Source: Allorhizobium ampelinum S4
Lineage (GTDB): Bacteria; Pseudomonadota; Alphaproteobacteria; Rhizobiales; Rhizobiaceae
Reading direction: 5' to 3'
DNA: 64,000 bases
NCBI RefSeq assembly: GCF_000016285.1
Contig: NC_011981.1
Coordinates: 124,001-188,000, forward strand
The translations under genes and the position numbers were made by a program. The notes beneath the pieces are model-generated. The model was not told the DNA's origin. It did not search any database and saw only the letters and a list, made by a program, of their open reading frames with translations. This document shows positions 8,716-18,457 of this stretch, piece after piece (position 1 is the stretch's first letter; every line of letters begins with the position of its first letter).

Positions 8716-9507
8716 ATGCTGCGGATTCAAAATGCCACGGTTTACTTTGACGCCCGCGACGGTGGAGATGTCCACGCGCTGGAGAAGGTCAATCTCGATA
8801 TTCCCGAAGGTGCTTTTGTCGTCGCCCTCGGTGCATCGGGCTGTGGCAAATCCACGCTTCTTAACGCCATTGCCGGGTTTTTGCCCCTGTCGACGGGCTC
8901 CATAACCCTCAATGGCCGCGCCATCAGTGGGCCGGGGGCAGATCGTGGGGTGGTGTTTCAGAAAGACACTTTGTTGCCTTGGGCCAATGTGCTCGACAAT
9001 GTCGCACTCGGTTTGAAATTCGCAGGTGTGTCTGCCAGGGAGCGGCGTGATCGCGCCGAAGAACTCCTCAATCTCGTTGGCCTTGGCGATTTTGCCCGCA
9101 GCTTTCCCTATGAACTCTCCGGCGGTATGCGCCAAAGAGTGGGCATCGCACGGGCCTTGACCACCGAGCCGGAGGTACTGTTGATGGATGAACCTTTTGG
9201 TGCGCTCGATAGCCTGACCCGGGAGCAGATGCAGGAACTGTTGATTTCCGTATGGCACCGGACGGGCAAACGCATCTTTTTCATCACCCATTCCATCGAA
9301 GAGGCTTTGTTTCTGGGAACGCATCTGGTGGTCATGTCCCCCAGGCCCGGCCGGATTATTGCCCGCTATGAGCTGGATTTTGTGCGTGAATTCGTCAAGA
9401 CCAATGATGTCCGCGCCATTCATCTCTCGCCCCAATTTGCCTTGCTGCGCGAGGAAATTCGTGAACTGCTGCACGCAACCCATTCTCCGAAAGAGGCTTT
9501 CGCATGA
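8716..9507 (+). CDS. tauB: Taurine/sulfonate ABC transporter ATP-binding protein
   Basis: ATPase of 263 residues. It has Walker A GASGCGKS, the TauB-like block [21 protein letters not shown], signature [15 protein letters not shown], Walker [13 protein letters not shown] and the H-loop ITHSIEEAL. The frame is open for 21 codons upstream, but the ATG at 8716 follows GAAAGAG and begins the conserved MLRI start. The stop overlaps the tauC start by 4 bases. It energises uptake through TauC. Confidence 0.93.
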   Translation: MLRIQNATVYFDARDGGDVHALEKVNLDIPEGAFVVALGASGCGKSTLLNAIAGFLPLSTGSITLNGRAISGPGADRGVVFQKDTLLPWANVLDNVALGLKFAGVSARERRDRAEELLNLVGLGDFARSFPYELSGGMRQRVGIARALTTEPEVLLMDEPFGALDSLTREQMQELLISVWHRTGKRIFFITHSIEEALFLGTHLVVMSPRPGRIIARYELDFVREFVKTNDVRAIHLSPQFALLREEIRELLHATHSPKEAFA

Positions 9508-10355
9508 CCTTGATCAGCAATGATGTGCGCCCCGTCGTGGTGCCAACACCGGGTATCAAAACGGTGCGCATGCGCGAGTTCGGCATTGGCCGAAAGCCGA
9601 CGGTGTTGATCAGCGTGGTCACGGCGCTTGTGCTTTTATTTGCGTGGTGGCTGGTCTCAGCGCTGGGCGTGGTGCCGCATCTGTTTTTGCCGCGCCCAGA
9701 TGAGGTTGTGCATCAATTTGTGGTCATTTTCAGCGATGGCTATGCGGGGGCATCGATTGGCGATCATGTGGGAGCCAGCCTGTTTCGCATCGGCGTGGCC
9801 GCCATTCTCGCCATTGCTGCGGGGATTCCGATTGGCTTGCTGATGGGCCTTAATCGTTGGGCCAAGGGCATTCTGGATACGCCCATCGAGTTTTACTGGC
9901 CTTTGCCGCCGCTCTCTTATCTTCCCCTGATGATCATCTGGCTGGGTATTGGCGAAACCTCGAAAATCATGGTGTTGTTTCTGGCGATGTTTGCGCCGAT
10001 CTGCCTCTCTGCACAGGCGGGCGTGAAGTCGGTGCCGATTGAGCGGGTGAATGCGGCGCGATCCTTGGGCGCAAACCGCTGGCAATTGTTCTCCAGCATT
10101 GTCTTTCCCTCGGCGCTGCCGGAAATTCTCACGGGCATCAGGATCGGACTTGGCATTGGTTGGGGCACGCTGGTGGCCGCTGAACTGATCGCGTCCACGC
10201 GCGGCATTGGCTATATGATCATGTCTGCGTCGCAGTTTCTGGCCACCGATGTCGTCTTTGTCGGTATCGCGATTATCTCTGTCTGCGCTTTTGCCTTTGG
10301 TGCCGCCATTCGCCTGTTGGAGCGCGTGCTTGTTCCCTGGAAGGGCAAGGCATAG
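9504..10355 (+). CDS. tauC: Taurine/sulfonate ABC transporter permease
   Basis: Inner-membrane permease of 283 residues with about six hydrophobic segments and the TauC/SsuC EAA-loop pattern ([20 protein letters not shown]). The N-terminus has about 30 cytosolic residues before the first membrane span. It overlaps tauB by 4 bases (ATGA). It is the last plus-strand gene before the convergent nine-gene operon. Confidence 0.92.
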   Translation: MTLISNDVRPVVVPTPGIKTVRMREFGIGRKPTVLISVVTALVLLFAWWLVSALGVVPHLFLPRPDEVVHQFVVIFSDGYAGASIGDHVGASLFRIGVAAILAIAAGIPIGLLMGLNRWAKGILDTPIEFYWPLPPLSYLPLMIIWLGIGETSKIMVLFLAMFAPICLSAQAGVKSVPIERVNAARSLGANRWQLFSSIVFPSALPEILTGIRIGLGIGWGTLVAAELIASTRGIGYMIMSASQFLATDVVFVGIAIISVCAFAFGAAIRLLERVLVPWKGKA

Positions 10356-10378
10356 TTGCGGCCTCAAGAACGCTCTAT

Positions 10379-10418
10379 AAAAACATCACGAAGTCCTGTT
10401 GAGATGGCCTTCGTGATG
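10379..10418 (-). terminator. Rho-independent terminator of the nine-gene minus-strand operon
   Basis: Ten-base arms CATCACGAAG (10384-10393) and CTTCGTGATG (10409-10418). On the minus strand the stem is followed by TTTTT (10383-10379). It sits between the convergent ends of tauC and the SsuD-like gene and could also slow plus-strand transcripts. Confidence 0.8.
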
Positions 10419-10437
10419 GTCTTGCTGTGAGCAGTCT

Positions 10438-11508
10438 TTATCCGCGAAGCAGAGGCAATAATTGCTGTCCCTGCCGCGCAATTTCGCCGAGATACGGCGT
10501 ATCGGATAAAACAAAGTGGGTGATGCCAAGCTCCTGATATTTTTTTAAGGAACGGGCAACATCCTGTGCAGAACCCACCAGCCAGGTGGTGCCAGCGCCG
10601 CCGCCGCCAAATTTGCCGGGTGCAGTGTAGAGATTGTCGTCCAGAACATCGCCGCGCTTGGCCAGATCATAGAGCCGCTGTTGGCCAACGGCAACCGTGC
10701 CAGCATGATCGTGCCAAACGACCCCACTGCTTTTCGCCATCGCTTCAACTTTCGCCTCGGCGTCCGTCCATGCCTGTTCTGTTGTGTCACGCACCAGCGT
10801 GGTCACGCGCAGACCAAACTGGAGCGGGGGCAGATCACGATCCAGTTTACGACTCAGGTCTTTCAGACGGTTGATCCGCTCCCCGATATCCGCAAGCGGC
10901 TCACCCCAGAACAGCTGAACATCGGCCTCGGTTGCCGATACTTCTTCTGCCGCTGCGGAGGCACCACCAAAATAGAGCAGGGGGTGTTTGCGCTCCCCGC
11001 GTGGCTGAAGCCTCGGCTGAACGGTGGACTCTGTGACGTGATAATATTGGCCCTTGAAGGTGACGTTTTCCTCGGTCCACAGGCGGCGGGTCAGCCGCAT
11101 GAACTCGCGCGTGCGGCCATAGCGCTCGGCCTGATCGCCCTCGGTATCGCCATAGGCGGAGACCGAATCTTTGCCGGAAACGATATTGATACGCACACGC
11201 CCGCCAGTCAGATGATCAAGCGTCGCCGCGGATGACGCAAAATGGGCGGGCTGCCAATAGCCCGGCCGGATGGCAATCAAGGCTTCAAAACTGCGCGTGC
11301 GTGTCGCCAGCGCTGTTGCGACGGTGAATGTATCCGGGCGCCCCCACCCGGCACCAATCAGCGCCCCCTGCCAGCCGTTTTGTTCCAGCGCTTCCGCCTG
11401 TTTTACCAGCGTTTCAAGAGCATTATGGCCAACGACAGTATCGTCACCGCGATGCCCCGGCACCGTCTGGTTTGGAATATACCAGAGAAATTGTAAATCA
11501 CTGCTCAT
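10438..11508 (-). CDS. ssuD: SsuD-like FMNH2-dependent alkanesulfonate monooxygenase (LLM class)
   Basis: Luciferase-like flavin monooxygenase of 356 residues, related to SsuD, which releases sulfite from alkanesulfonates. It has FLWYIPNQTVPGHRGDD at the start, ATLDHLTGGRVRINIVSG in the core, LYFGGASAAAEE, and a C-terminal GGGGAGTTWLVGS loop. Relative to E. coli SsuD as I recall it, the Cys54 and His228 positions appear replaced, so the substrate may differ. The start at 11508 follows TTGGAGAA; a longer frame to 11523 lacks such a site. It is the last gene of the operon before the terminator. Only two internal methionines and no cysteine. Confidence 0.8.
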   Translation of the reverse strand: MSSDLQFLWYIPNQTVPGHRGDDTVVGHNALETLVKQAEALEQNGWQGALIGAGWGRPDTFTVATALATRTRSFEALIAIRPGYWQPAHFASSAATLDHLTGGRVRINIVSGKDSVSAYGDTEGDQAERYGRTREFMRLTRRLWTEENVTFKGQYYHVTESTVQPRLQPRGERKHPLLYFGGASAAAEEVSATEADVQLFWGEPLADIGERINRLKDLSRKLDRDLPPLQFGLRVTTLVRDTTEQAWTDAEAKVEAMAKSSGVVWHDHAGTVAVGQQRLYDLAKRGDVLDDNLYTAPGKFGGGGAGTTWLVGSAQDVARSLKKYQELGITHFVLSDTPYLGEIARQGQQLLPLLRG

Positions 11509-11593
11509 GATGTTCTCCAACATGCCTCACCCGTGGTGAGCATGCCAATTGCCGGATTTTCGGCGTGTCGATCATTGTTTTGCAAAGCCGCTG

Positions 11594-12652
11594 TTAATAG
11601 GCCTGCGCTACCGCCTGTCCGGCCAATTGCTCAGGCGTGAGCAAATCAGCGTGGTGGGCGCGGGCAACATCGGGGTGCGACCGCAGGCGGCTTTTGAGAT
11701 GGTTCTGGCCAACTTCCCGAAAGATCGGGTTCAGCAGATCAACCGTGATGCCGCGCTCTTTTCGATGCAGCTCGTCTGGAAGCGTAATCACCGGAATCGT
11801 TGCGTCGTAGCGCGAGCCTAAGAAGAAGGCGACGGAGAAGCGCTCGATACCGGCAGGCGGTGCAACCACATCATGCACGTCGGCCCGCACGAAGCCATTG
11901 GTGGCCAGTTCCAGCAATTCCCCGGTGTTAACCACGAAGGTGCCCGGTACGGGCGGAGCATCCAGCCACACGCCGTCTTCAGTCTGCACCCGTAGACCTT
12001 CGACCTTGTCTTGCAAAAGAACCGTGACGAAGCCGCCGTTCTTGTGGGCACCAACGCCCTGATCTGTCTCAGCCACATCCCGCCCGGGATAGCGAATGAT
12101 TTTCAACAGTTGCGATGGTTGCGGCTCGTAGATCTGCGCAAACACATCTTCCGGCTGGTCAAGCGCCACGGCAATGGCCTTCAAAACATCAATGCCAACG
12201 CAGGTGACTTCTGCCTGATAGGTCAGCAGCAGGGGCTTTAGTTCTGGAATAGCCTCTGGCCATTGATTTGGCCCGAGCAAACGTTTCCACGCAGGTGTTT
12301 CCGGGCCAATCTCGACAGGCGTGCCTTCCGTATTTATATCCAGTTGTTCGCGCCAATCCTGCTGACCACGGGTGTGCTCATAGCCCGCACGATTGTAGCC
12401 GCGAAAGTGCCGGGATTTCACCATTTCAATCTTCAGCTTTTCCTCAAGCGGCAGCGCAAAAAAGCGTTTGGCGGTCTCGAGCACATCCGCAATCAGCTTT
12501 GGATCAACGCCATGGCCGGTGAGATAGAAAAAGCCGTGATCAAACAGAATGCGACGCAGGTCTGCGATGAAGGCTGCGCGCTCCTCTGGTCCCGCATGGA
12601 AGCGGCCAATATCCACAAAGGGCAGGGTTGCGATTTTTTGTTGAAGTGTCAT
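11594..12652 (-). CDS. Isopenicillin-N-synthase-family 2OG-Fe(II)-type oxygenase with altered HxD motif
   Basis: Cytosolic protein of 352 residues. The N-terminal DIOX_N part contains PFVDIGRF and FDHGFFYLTGHGV; the double-stranded beta-helix core contains GAHKNGGFVTVLLQDKVEGL and RFSVAFFLG. The expected iron ligands HxD...H read His203-Lys-Asn205 and His260, with the 2-oxoglutarate pair Arg271/Ser273 kept, so the acidic ligand is replaced by Asn. The start at 12652 follows GGAG with normal spacing; the frame extends to 12670. Role in the operon unknown: possibly oxidation of the imported substrate or a non-oxidative role. Confidence 0.85.
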   Translation of the reverse strand: MTLQQKIATLPFVDIGRFHAGPEERAAFIADLRRILFDHGFFYLTGHGVDPKLIADVLETAKRFFALPLEEKLKIEMVKSRHFRGYNRAGYEHTRGQQDWREQLDINTEGTPVEIGPETPAWKRLLGPNQWPEAIPELKPLLLTYQAEVTCVGIDVLKAIAVALDQPEDVFAQIYEPQPSQLLKIIRYPGRDVAETDQGVGAHKNGGFVTVLLQDKVEGLRVQTEDGVWLDAPPVPGTFVVNTGELLELATNGFVRADVHDVVAPPAGIERFSVAFFLGSRYDATIPVITLPDELHRKERGITVDLLNPIFREVGQNHLKSRLRSHPDVARAHHADLLTPEQLAGQAVAQAY

Positions 12653-12666
12653 GGGATTATCTCCAT

Positions 12667-13269
12667 TCAAGCCGCTGGCGTTGGCTCGCCCAGCGAGAGC
12701 ATCAAGCGGTTTGCCCAGTTGAAGAAGGCCGCGCCATGCACGACATCATAGATCTCGTCATCGGAAAGACCGGCGGCGCGAAGCCGCTCCACATGGGTAG
12801 TCGCAAACACGGGCGGGGTGGCGGTTAATGCAACAGAGGCGCTGACAATTGCGTTCCAACGTTCATCCAGATCAGCCCCCACGCCTTCATCCAGCAGTTT
12901 TTGCACATCATCCTTGCGCGGTGAGTGGTGCGATGCGAAGCGGGAATGGACGGAGGCGCAAAAGATGCAGCCGTTATAGCGCGATGTGGCGGTGGCGCTC
13001 AGTTCGCGCTCGGCGCGGGGCAGGCCATCGGCGGTGTTGTAGAAAATATCCTTATCTGTCTTGGTGCGGGCTTCCAGAATATCGGGATCGCGCACCAGAA
13101 GAGAGAAATAGGGCGATTTCGCCCGTGCCTTGTCCACCAGCGCTTCGTAGTGGCGCTCGGTCAGCTCAGTCTCGGTCAATGGTTCAAGCCATGGTGTCCA
13201 GCCGATCTGGTCTTGCGTGAAGACATTGGGGGCGTTTTCCACCTTGGGGTCGATAATGGTGTCGGTCAT
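12667..13269 (-). CDS. AhpD-like alkylhydroperoxidase/CMD-domain protein (Avi_7169-type)
   Basis: Protein of 200 residues with an AhpD-like core: acidic helix RAERELSATATSRYN followed by C101-x-x-C104 and His108 (GCIFCASVHSR), the redox disulfide and proton-relay arrangement of AhpD. A long N-terminal extension (about 60 residues) precedes it. Position and features fit the alkylhydroperoxidase-domain family I recall as named for A. vitis Avi_7169. It may reduce peroxides or recycle thiol oxidised by the neighbouring flavin enzymes; that is inference. It is one of the few proteins here that keeps a functional cysteine pair. Confidence 0.85.
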   Translation of the reverse strand: MTDTIIDPKVENAPNVFTQDQIGWTPWLEPLTETELTERHYEALVDKARAKSPYFSLLVRDPDILEARTKTDKDIFYNTADGLPRAERELSATATSRYNGCIFCASVHSRFASHHSPRKDDVQKLLDEGVGADLDERWNAIVSASVALTATPPVFATTHVERLRAAGLSDDEIYDVVHGAAFFNWANRLMLSLGEPTPAA

Positions 13270-13281
13270 GATGGATCGTCC

Positions 13282-13860
13282 TTATGTGGCGTTCAGGACT
13301 TTCAGACCGGCAACAACGCGGATCTGAAAGGCGAGGAAAGAAATCAGCTGCGACAGCGTGACAATGCCGGTGGTGCTCCAGCCTGCTTTGAGAAGGGCAT
13401 CAAGCGCCTGTGACTTGGAATCGCGCAGGTGAAAAATCAGAAGATGGGCGTGTTCCAGCGCAGCACTCAAGCGCGCACCGAGGATGGCTTTTTCGCTGTC
13501 AGCCACGGTAAAGGCAGGCCCTTCGGTGTTTTCGGAGGACAGCGGCCCGGCGGGATAATGGCCATAAGGCCCAATGGCCGTTCCCTTGGATGCAGCGGTC
13601 TGAATGGCGCTCAGAAGCGCAGGGTTCGTCGCAAGCTTTTCCGCGTAGAAGGCCGCAATCTCCGGCTGCCCGTGCAGGGCCGCCACAAAAACAGCAACGG
13701 CAAAGCGCTCTTCGATTGAAAACTGGCTATCATCGCCGGGTGCAAATAGCGCTTGCCAGCTGGCTTGCGCCCCGTCTTTCGTCACCGGGCGGCGGGCGCG
13801 TAAAGCCTCGCCCTTGGAGCCGGGAGCAATGCCGCTGAGAGTGTCAATAATATCGGTCAT
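13282..13860 (-). CDS. CMD-domain protein without redox cysteines (Avi_7170-type)
   Basis: Protein of 192 residues, largely alpha-helical, resembling the carboxymuconolactone-decarboxylase fold but with no cysteine at all. The C-terminal helices (LDALLKAGWSTTGIVTLSQL, then ISFLAFQIRVVAGLKVL) look like the CMD helix-turn region. It is paired with the cysteine-containing AhpD-like gene 12 bases downstream, so the two may form a hetero-oligomer. It matches in size and context the CMD-domain family recalled as Avi_7170. Catalytic role unknown. Confidence 0.8.
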   Translation of the reverse strand: MTDIIDTLSGIAPGSKGEALRARRPVTKDGAQASWQALFAPGDDSQFSIEERFAVAVFVAALHGQPEIAAFYAEKLATNPALLSAIQTAASKGTAIGPYGHYPAGPLSSENTEGPAFTVADSEKAILGARLSAALEHAHLLIFHLRDSKSQALDALLKAGWSTTGIVTLSQLISFLAFQIRVVAGLKVLNAT

Positions 13861-13892
13861 CAGACTTTACTTTCCTGATTAAATTCAATGGA

Positions 13893-14939
13893 TTATTCTG
13901 CGGCGGCCAGCGCTTTGGAAGTCTTGCGGCTCCAGCCCAGTTTGGGGGCAACTTCAGTGGCAATCAGCTCAATGGAGCGCAGAATATCGGCATGGGGCGG
14001 ATCGATGGAGTGAACCTGAAAGACCAGTTCTGTGGAGCGGGCCAAGGCCGTGTCGGCCTTCAGCGAGGCAATCACATCATCCGGTGTACCCACATGGCTA
14101 TCCAGCGCCTTGATCAGATCCTCCACGCTGGTGCCATCGATGCGATGGCCTGCGGCGGCAAAGCGGGCGGCGACTTTGGTGAGGCCCTCTTCGGCCAGCT
14201 TCAGAGCGCGCTTGCGGTCTTCAGCCACAAACAGGCTGCGAGAGCCAAGAATGCGCGGTGCGCGGCCTTGGGGCAGGGCGCTCAGATAGGCATCGATGAT
14301 CGGGTTTTGCAATTCATCAAGCCGCGCATGGGGCCTGTCTGCCGGGCGTGGTTGGGTGCGTGATAGCATCAACCCATCGCCGCTTTCCCCAGCAAGCTTT
14401 GCGCCAACGGGCGAAAACGTCGCAAGCCAGACGCGATCCAGCAGATGCGGGGCATTGGGATAAAGCCGATTGCCCGCGCCCACATCCTTGCCTGCCCAAG
14501 CTTTGCGAACGATGTCGAGATATTGGCCATAAACCTCACCGCGCTTGTCGGCAGCAATGCCAAACGCCTCAAAGGACTCACGGGTGCCGCCCGTGCCAAA
14601 GCCCACTTCCAGACGGCCACCGGACAAAAGATCGGTCACGGCAGTGTCTTCTGCCACCCGCAGCGGATTTTCCATTGGCAAGGTGATCACCCCGGTGCCA
14701 AGCCGAATGGTGGATGTGCGGGCCGCAACATGGGCGAGGAACACGGCGGGCGATGGCAACCCGCCTTCTTCGGCATGAAAGTGATGCTGGGCAATCCATG
14801 CGCTGTCAAAACCATTGGCTTCTGCGTGCTGGATTTGCTCTTCCGCCAGACGATAGCGTCCCGCTGCATCGGTATCATCCAGCAAGCGTGTGAAAAAGCC
14901 GAGCCGTTTTGCCTGCTTTGCCAGTGTTATTTGGGTCAT
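13893..14939 (-). CDS. LLM-class flavin-dependent monooxygenase (KPN_01858-type)
   Basis: Luciferase-like protein of 348 residues: N-terminal strand LGFFTRLLDD, then GFDSAWIAQHHFHAEEGGLPSP, STIRLGTGVITLPMENPLR and LLSGGRLEVGFGTGG, all typical of bacterial luciferase-superfamily oxidoreductases using FMNH2. Its start overlaps the stop of the transporter ATPase gene (ATGA), tying it to the importer. Gene order (binding protein, two permeases, fused ATPase, this enzyme) fits the locus recalled as KPN_01854 to KPN_01858. No cysteine, two internal methionines. Substrate unknown. Confidence 0.87.
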   Translation of the reverse strand: MTQITLAKQAKRLGFFTRLLDDTDAAGRYRLAEEQIQHAEANGFDSAWIAQHHFHAEEGGLPSPAVFLAHVAARTSTIRLGTGVITLPMENPLRVAEDTAVTDLLSGGRLEVGFGTGGTRESFEAFGIAADKRGEVYGQYLDIVRKAWAGKDVGAGNRLYPNAPHLLDRVWLATFSPVGAKLAGESGDGLMLSRTQPRPADRPHARLDELQNPIIDAYLSALPQGRAPRILGSRSLFVAEDRKRALKLAEEGLTKVAARFAAAGHRIDGTSVEDLIKALDSHVGTPDDVIASLKADTALARSTELVFQVHSIDPPHADILRSIELIATEVAPKLGWSRKTSKALAAAE

Positions 14940-16579
14940 GATGGTGATCCTGCTGTCAGTGAATGTTGATGTCTCTTCGGAAAAGCCCGGCCCGGAATGG
15001 CCTCGATCAACTCGCGGGTGTAGGCGCTTTGCGGGTGGGTGAAGACCGTCTCAACCGGGCCGTAATCAACCTGTTTGCCATTGTGCAAAACCGAGACCGT
15101 GTCGGCGATCTGGCGCACGACGGCCAGATCGTGCGAGACGAAAATATAGGTCAGGCCAAAATCGCGCTGCAAACTGCCAAGCAGGGCAAGGATTTGCGCC
15201 TGTACCGTCACATCCAGCGCCGAGACGGCCTCATCCAGCACAACCACCTCAGGCTCCAGCACCAGAGCGCGGGCAACGGCCACTCGCTGGCGCTGTCCGC
15301 CTGACAGCGCATGGGGTTTACGGTTGAGAACCGAGAGCGGCAGGCCAACACGCTCAATCATGGCTTCCACGCGGGCGGCGCGCTCTTGCTTGGGAAGCGG
15401 TTCAAAATTCAGCAGCGGTTCTTCGACAATCGAGAAAATCGTCTGCTTGGGGTCCAGAGAACTCCACGGGTTTTGATAGACAAGCTGCACCTTGCGCCGG
15501 AACGCGCGCAGGCTTTTGTGGTTCAGGCTGCCAAGGTCAAAATCACCCACGCGGATGCTGCCAGATGTGGCTTTCTGAAATCCGGCAATGCTGCGGATTG
15601 TGGTGGTTTTGCCAGAGCCGGATTCGCCAACAATGGCGTGGGTGGTGCCTTGGGGAACGGTGAAGGAAAGACCATCCACGGCGCGGAAACGCTCACCCGT
15701 TGGCAGTTTAAACTCCTGCACGAGATTATCGACGGTAACACTGATGGGCCGATCCGCCGCAATGGCAGGCCGCACAACCGGGGCCGCCAACGAGGGCGCA
15801 TCGGATAAAAGCCTTGCCGTATAGGCGCTTTTGGGCGCGACCAGCACCTCTGCGGTTTTGCCTTGCTCCTGAATACGGCCGGACTGAAGGACCACCAACC
15901 GATCCGAGCGGTCGGCGGCAACACCCAGATCATGGGTCACCAGCAGCACGGCGGTGCCGTAAGCTTTGCGCAGATCGTCAATCAAATCCAGGATGCGACG
16001 CTGCACGGTCACATCCAACGCCGAGGTTGGCTCATCGGCAATGATCAGTGCTGGTTTCAGCGCAATGGCGATGGCAATCAGCACCCGCTGTTTCATGCCG
16101 CCAGAGAGTTCGTGTGGATATTGTCTGGCGCGAAGCGCTGGCTGCGAGAGGCCCACCTGTGTCAACAGCTCCACCACCCGCCGATCTGCATCCCGGCGGG
16201 AAAGCTTGCCGTGGATTTCCAGAATTTCGCGCACCTGCGCGCCAACCGTGAGTACCGGATTGAGCGAATTCGACGGGTCTTGCGGGATCAGGCTGAGAAC
16301 GGGGCCGCGAATGCCGCGCAAGCTCTTTTCACTCCAGCGGGAAATCTCCTCGCCATTCAGGCGAATAGAGCCGCTATCAATCTGCCCATTGCCAGAGAGG
16401 AGGCCAATGATGGCCTGTGCCGTGGAGGTTTTGCCAGAACCGCTTTCGCCCACCAGTGCCACAACCTCGCCAGCACCGACTTCGAGCGACACATCATGCA
16501 CCACGCGGGTGCGGCTCTCTCCATCTCCATAGGAAATATTCAGTTCTCTGATATCGAGAACAGAAGGGGTCTTACTCAT
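14936..16579 (-). CDS. Peptide/nickel-type ABC transporter ATP-binding protein, fused double ATPase
   Basis: 547-residue fusion of DppD- and DppF-like halves. The first has Walker A GESGSGKTSTAQAI and signature LSGGMKQR. The second has GESGSGKTTTIRSI and LSGGQRQR. Each half has Walker B (ADEPTSALD and LDEAVSALD; the second has Ala where Pro is usual). The frame extends upstream into the permease gene, but MSKTPSVLDIRELN at 16579 is the natural start and overlaps the permease stop by 4 bases. Confidence 0.93.
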   Translation of the reverse strand: MSKTPSVLDIRELNISYGDGESRTRVVHDVSLEVGAGEVVALVGESGSGKTSTAQAIIGLLSGNGQIDSGSIRLNGEEISRWSEKSLRGIRGPVLSLIPQDPSNSLNPVLTVGAQVREILEIHGKLSRRDADRRVVELLTQVGLSQPALRARQYPHELSGGMKQRVLIAIAIALKPALIIADEPTSALDVTVQRRILDLIDDLRKAYGTAVLLVTHDLGVAADRSDRLVVLQSGRIQEQGKTAEVLVAPKSAYTARLLSDAPSLAAPVVRPAIAADRPISVTVDNLVQEFKLPTGERFRAVDGLSFTVPQGTTHAIVGESGSGKTTTIRSIAGFQKATSGSIRVGDFDLGSLNHKSLRAFRRKVQLVYQNPWSSLDPKQTIFSIVEEPLLNFEPLPKQERAARVEAMIERVGLPLSVLNRKPHALSGGQRQRVAVARALVLEPEVVVLDEAVSALDVTVQAQILALLGSLQRDFGLTYIFVSHDLAVVRQIADTVSVLHNGKQVDYGPVETVFTHPQSAYTRELIEAIPGRAFPKRHQHSLTAGSPS

Positions 16580-17454
16580 CGGCTGGTGCTCCCCAAGGAT
16601 TGGCTGATGCGGTTGGCAGACAGCACCACGGCGACCACAATCAGGCCGGGGGCTGTGGTCAGCCACCAGGCGGTGGCGAGGTAATTGCGCCCTTCGGAAA
16701 TCAGCAGGCCCCATTCCGGTGTTGGCGGCGGTGCGCCATAGCCGAGGAATCCTAGGGTGGACATTTGCAGAATGGCCCAGCCAAATTGCACGGCGGCATA
16801 GGCAATCACCGAGGTCAGCGAATTGGGCAAGATATGCCGCCACAGCACGCTCAAAAACGTACCGCCACTGCCATAGGCCGCTTCAACAAAATCCGCCCGC
16901 CGCACCCGCACCACTTCGGATCGGGTCAACCGGGCAAAACCGGCAATGGCCGTAACACCCACCGCAATCGCGGCATTGATCGTGCCAAAGCCAAGCAGAA
17001 TAATGATGCTGAGAGACAGAAGCAGGGTGGGAATAGACAGCAGCACATCGACAAAGCGCATGATGATCATATCCCAGCGCCCGCCAATGGCTCCGGCAAA
17101 AAGGCCAAGCAGGGTGCCTGCCACCAGTCCCACGCCCACGGCGGCAAGGGCACCCGACAGCGAATGAACGGAGCCATAGACCATCCGCGCATAAAGATCG
17201 CGCCCAAGGGAGTCCGTGCCGAGAAGATGCGCCGCTGACGGCGCTTTCAACTGCCCGCCGGGAATGCCCTCCAGCGGGTTATAGCTGGTAAAAAGCCACG
17301 GCATAGCTGCCCAGAGCAGTACGGTGACCATGACCACCCACGCCAGCACAAGACCGGGGCGCAAGCCTTTAAAACGGGTGAGGGACGCCCGGCGCTTGAC
17401 GCTATCCGATTTCACGCCATTGGCTTGCAGGGAGAGAATTTCAACACTGCTCAT
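16576..17454 (-). CDS. Peptide-type ABC transporter permease (DppC-like)
   Basis: Permease of 292 residues. A cytosolic basic N-terminus precedes the first span (LVLAWVVMVTVLLWAAMPWL), then the DppC signature LLGTDSLGRDLYARMVYGS and an EAA loop with EVVRVRRADFVEAAYGSGG. The start MSSVEILSL at 17454 overlaps the upstream permease by 4 bases; a longer open frame to 17730 reads through that gene in another frame and is rejected. Confidence 0.92.
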   Translation of the reverse strand: MSSVEILSLQANGVKSDSVKRRASLTRFKGLRPGLVLAWVVMVTVLLWAAMPWLFTSYNPLEGIPGGQLKAPSAAHLLGTDSLGRDLYARMVYGSVHSLSGALAAVGVGLVAGTLLGLFAGAIGGRWDMIIMRFVDVLLSIPTLLLSLSIIILLGFGTINAAIAVGVTAIAGFARLTRSEVVRVRRADFVEAAYGSGGTFLSVLWRHILPNSLTSVIAYAAVQFGWAILQMSTLGFLGYGAPPPTPEWGLLISEGRNYLATAWWLTTAPGLIVVAVVLSANRISQSLGSTSR

Positions 17455-18398
17455 GATGCGGCTCCGTTCCGGCTTCTCAGGCGGGGATCGAGAAGGGGAT
17501 AGGCAAGATCGACCAGAAGATTGATGATGACAAAGGCGGTGGCGGAAATCACCACAATGGCCTGAAGCACGGCAATATCCTGCGTGCTGACGGCTTTTTC
17601 CGTCAATTCGCCTAGGCCGTTCAGGCCAAATACGGTTTCGGTCACCACGGCTCCGGCCAGAAGCTCGCCAAACAGCACCCCGGCAATGGTCAGCACTGGC
17701 AAAGCCGCATTGATGGCGACATGCCGCCACAGCACACGGGCGGGCGTGGCCCCCTTGGCAATGACGACAGAGATGAAGGGCCGGGTGCGGATTTCATCAA
17801 TATTGCGGATCAGGATTTGCGCCAGCGGTGCGGCAATGGGAACAGACAGGGTGATCACCGGCAGGACGAGACTTTCCCATGGTCCGGGATTGATCACCGA
17901 GACCAGCTTGAGCCGAAACGAGAAAATCTGGATCAGCATAATGCCCAGCCAGAACACTGGAACCGAGATCAACAGCGAAGGCACTGCCTGTACCAGATTG
18001 CGCAAAAATGAAAATGGTGCGAGCGAAGACAGCACCGCCACAAAGACCGCAAGGACGATGGCAGCAAGAAAGGCGAGAGCTGCCAGCGTGAGCGTTGCAG
18101 GCAGACCTATGGCCAACTGCGCCGTCACCGGCACGCCCGCGTGCAGCGAATAGCCAAAATCACCCTGTAAGAAATTCGCCAATGTGTGGAAATATTGGAC
18201 GAACACAGAGGAATCCACGGCATAGGCGGCGCGAATTTCCTTGATTTGATCAGGGCTTAACCCATAATCAGGGCTGAGAAACTTGATCAGCACCGCGTCC
18301 CCAGGCATGGCCTGCAACAGAATAAAGGACAGGGTAAAGGCTGCCCAGAGCACCAGAACCGCCTGTCCTATCCGGCTTGCAACATATCGCGTCATCAT
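17451..18398 (-). CDS. Peptide-type ABC transporter permease (DppB-like)
   Basis: Permease of 315 residues with the DppB N-terminus (MTRYVASRIGQAVLVLWAAF), the LQAMPGDAV motif after the first span, and an EAA-like loop (FISVVIAKGATPARVLWRHV). It pairs with the DppC-like gene. The 59-base gap to the binding-protein gene upstream contains only an SD-like stretch and a weak inverted GGTGGCGGC/CACCCGGG region. Confidence 0.92.
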   Translation of the reverse strand: MMTRYVASRIGQAVLVLWAAFTLSFILLQAMPGDAVLIKFLSPDYGLSPDQIKEIRAAYAVDSSVFVQYFHTLANFLQGDFGYSLHAGVPVTAQLAIGLPATLTLAALAFLAAIVLAVFVAVLSSLAPFSFLRNLVQAVPSLLISVPVFWLGIMLIQIFSFRLKLVSVINPGPWESLVLPVITLSVPIAAPLAQILIRNIDEIRTRPFISVVIAKGATPARVLWRHVAINAALPVLTIAGVLFGELLAGAVVTETVFGLNGLGELTEKAVSTQDIAVLQAIVVISATAFVIINLLVDLAYPLLDPRLRSRNGAAS

Positions 18399-18457
18399 CG
18401 ATCTCCGCAGATTTCAAAACCGGGTGGCGGCTGTTGCTGTCACCCGGGTGCTGACCA

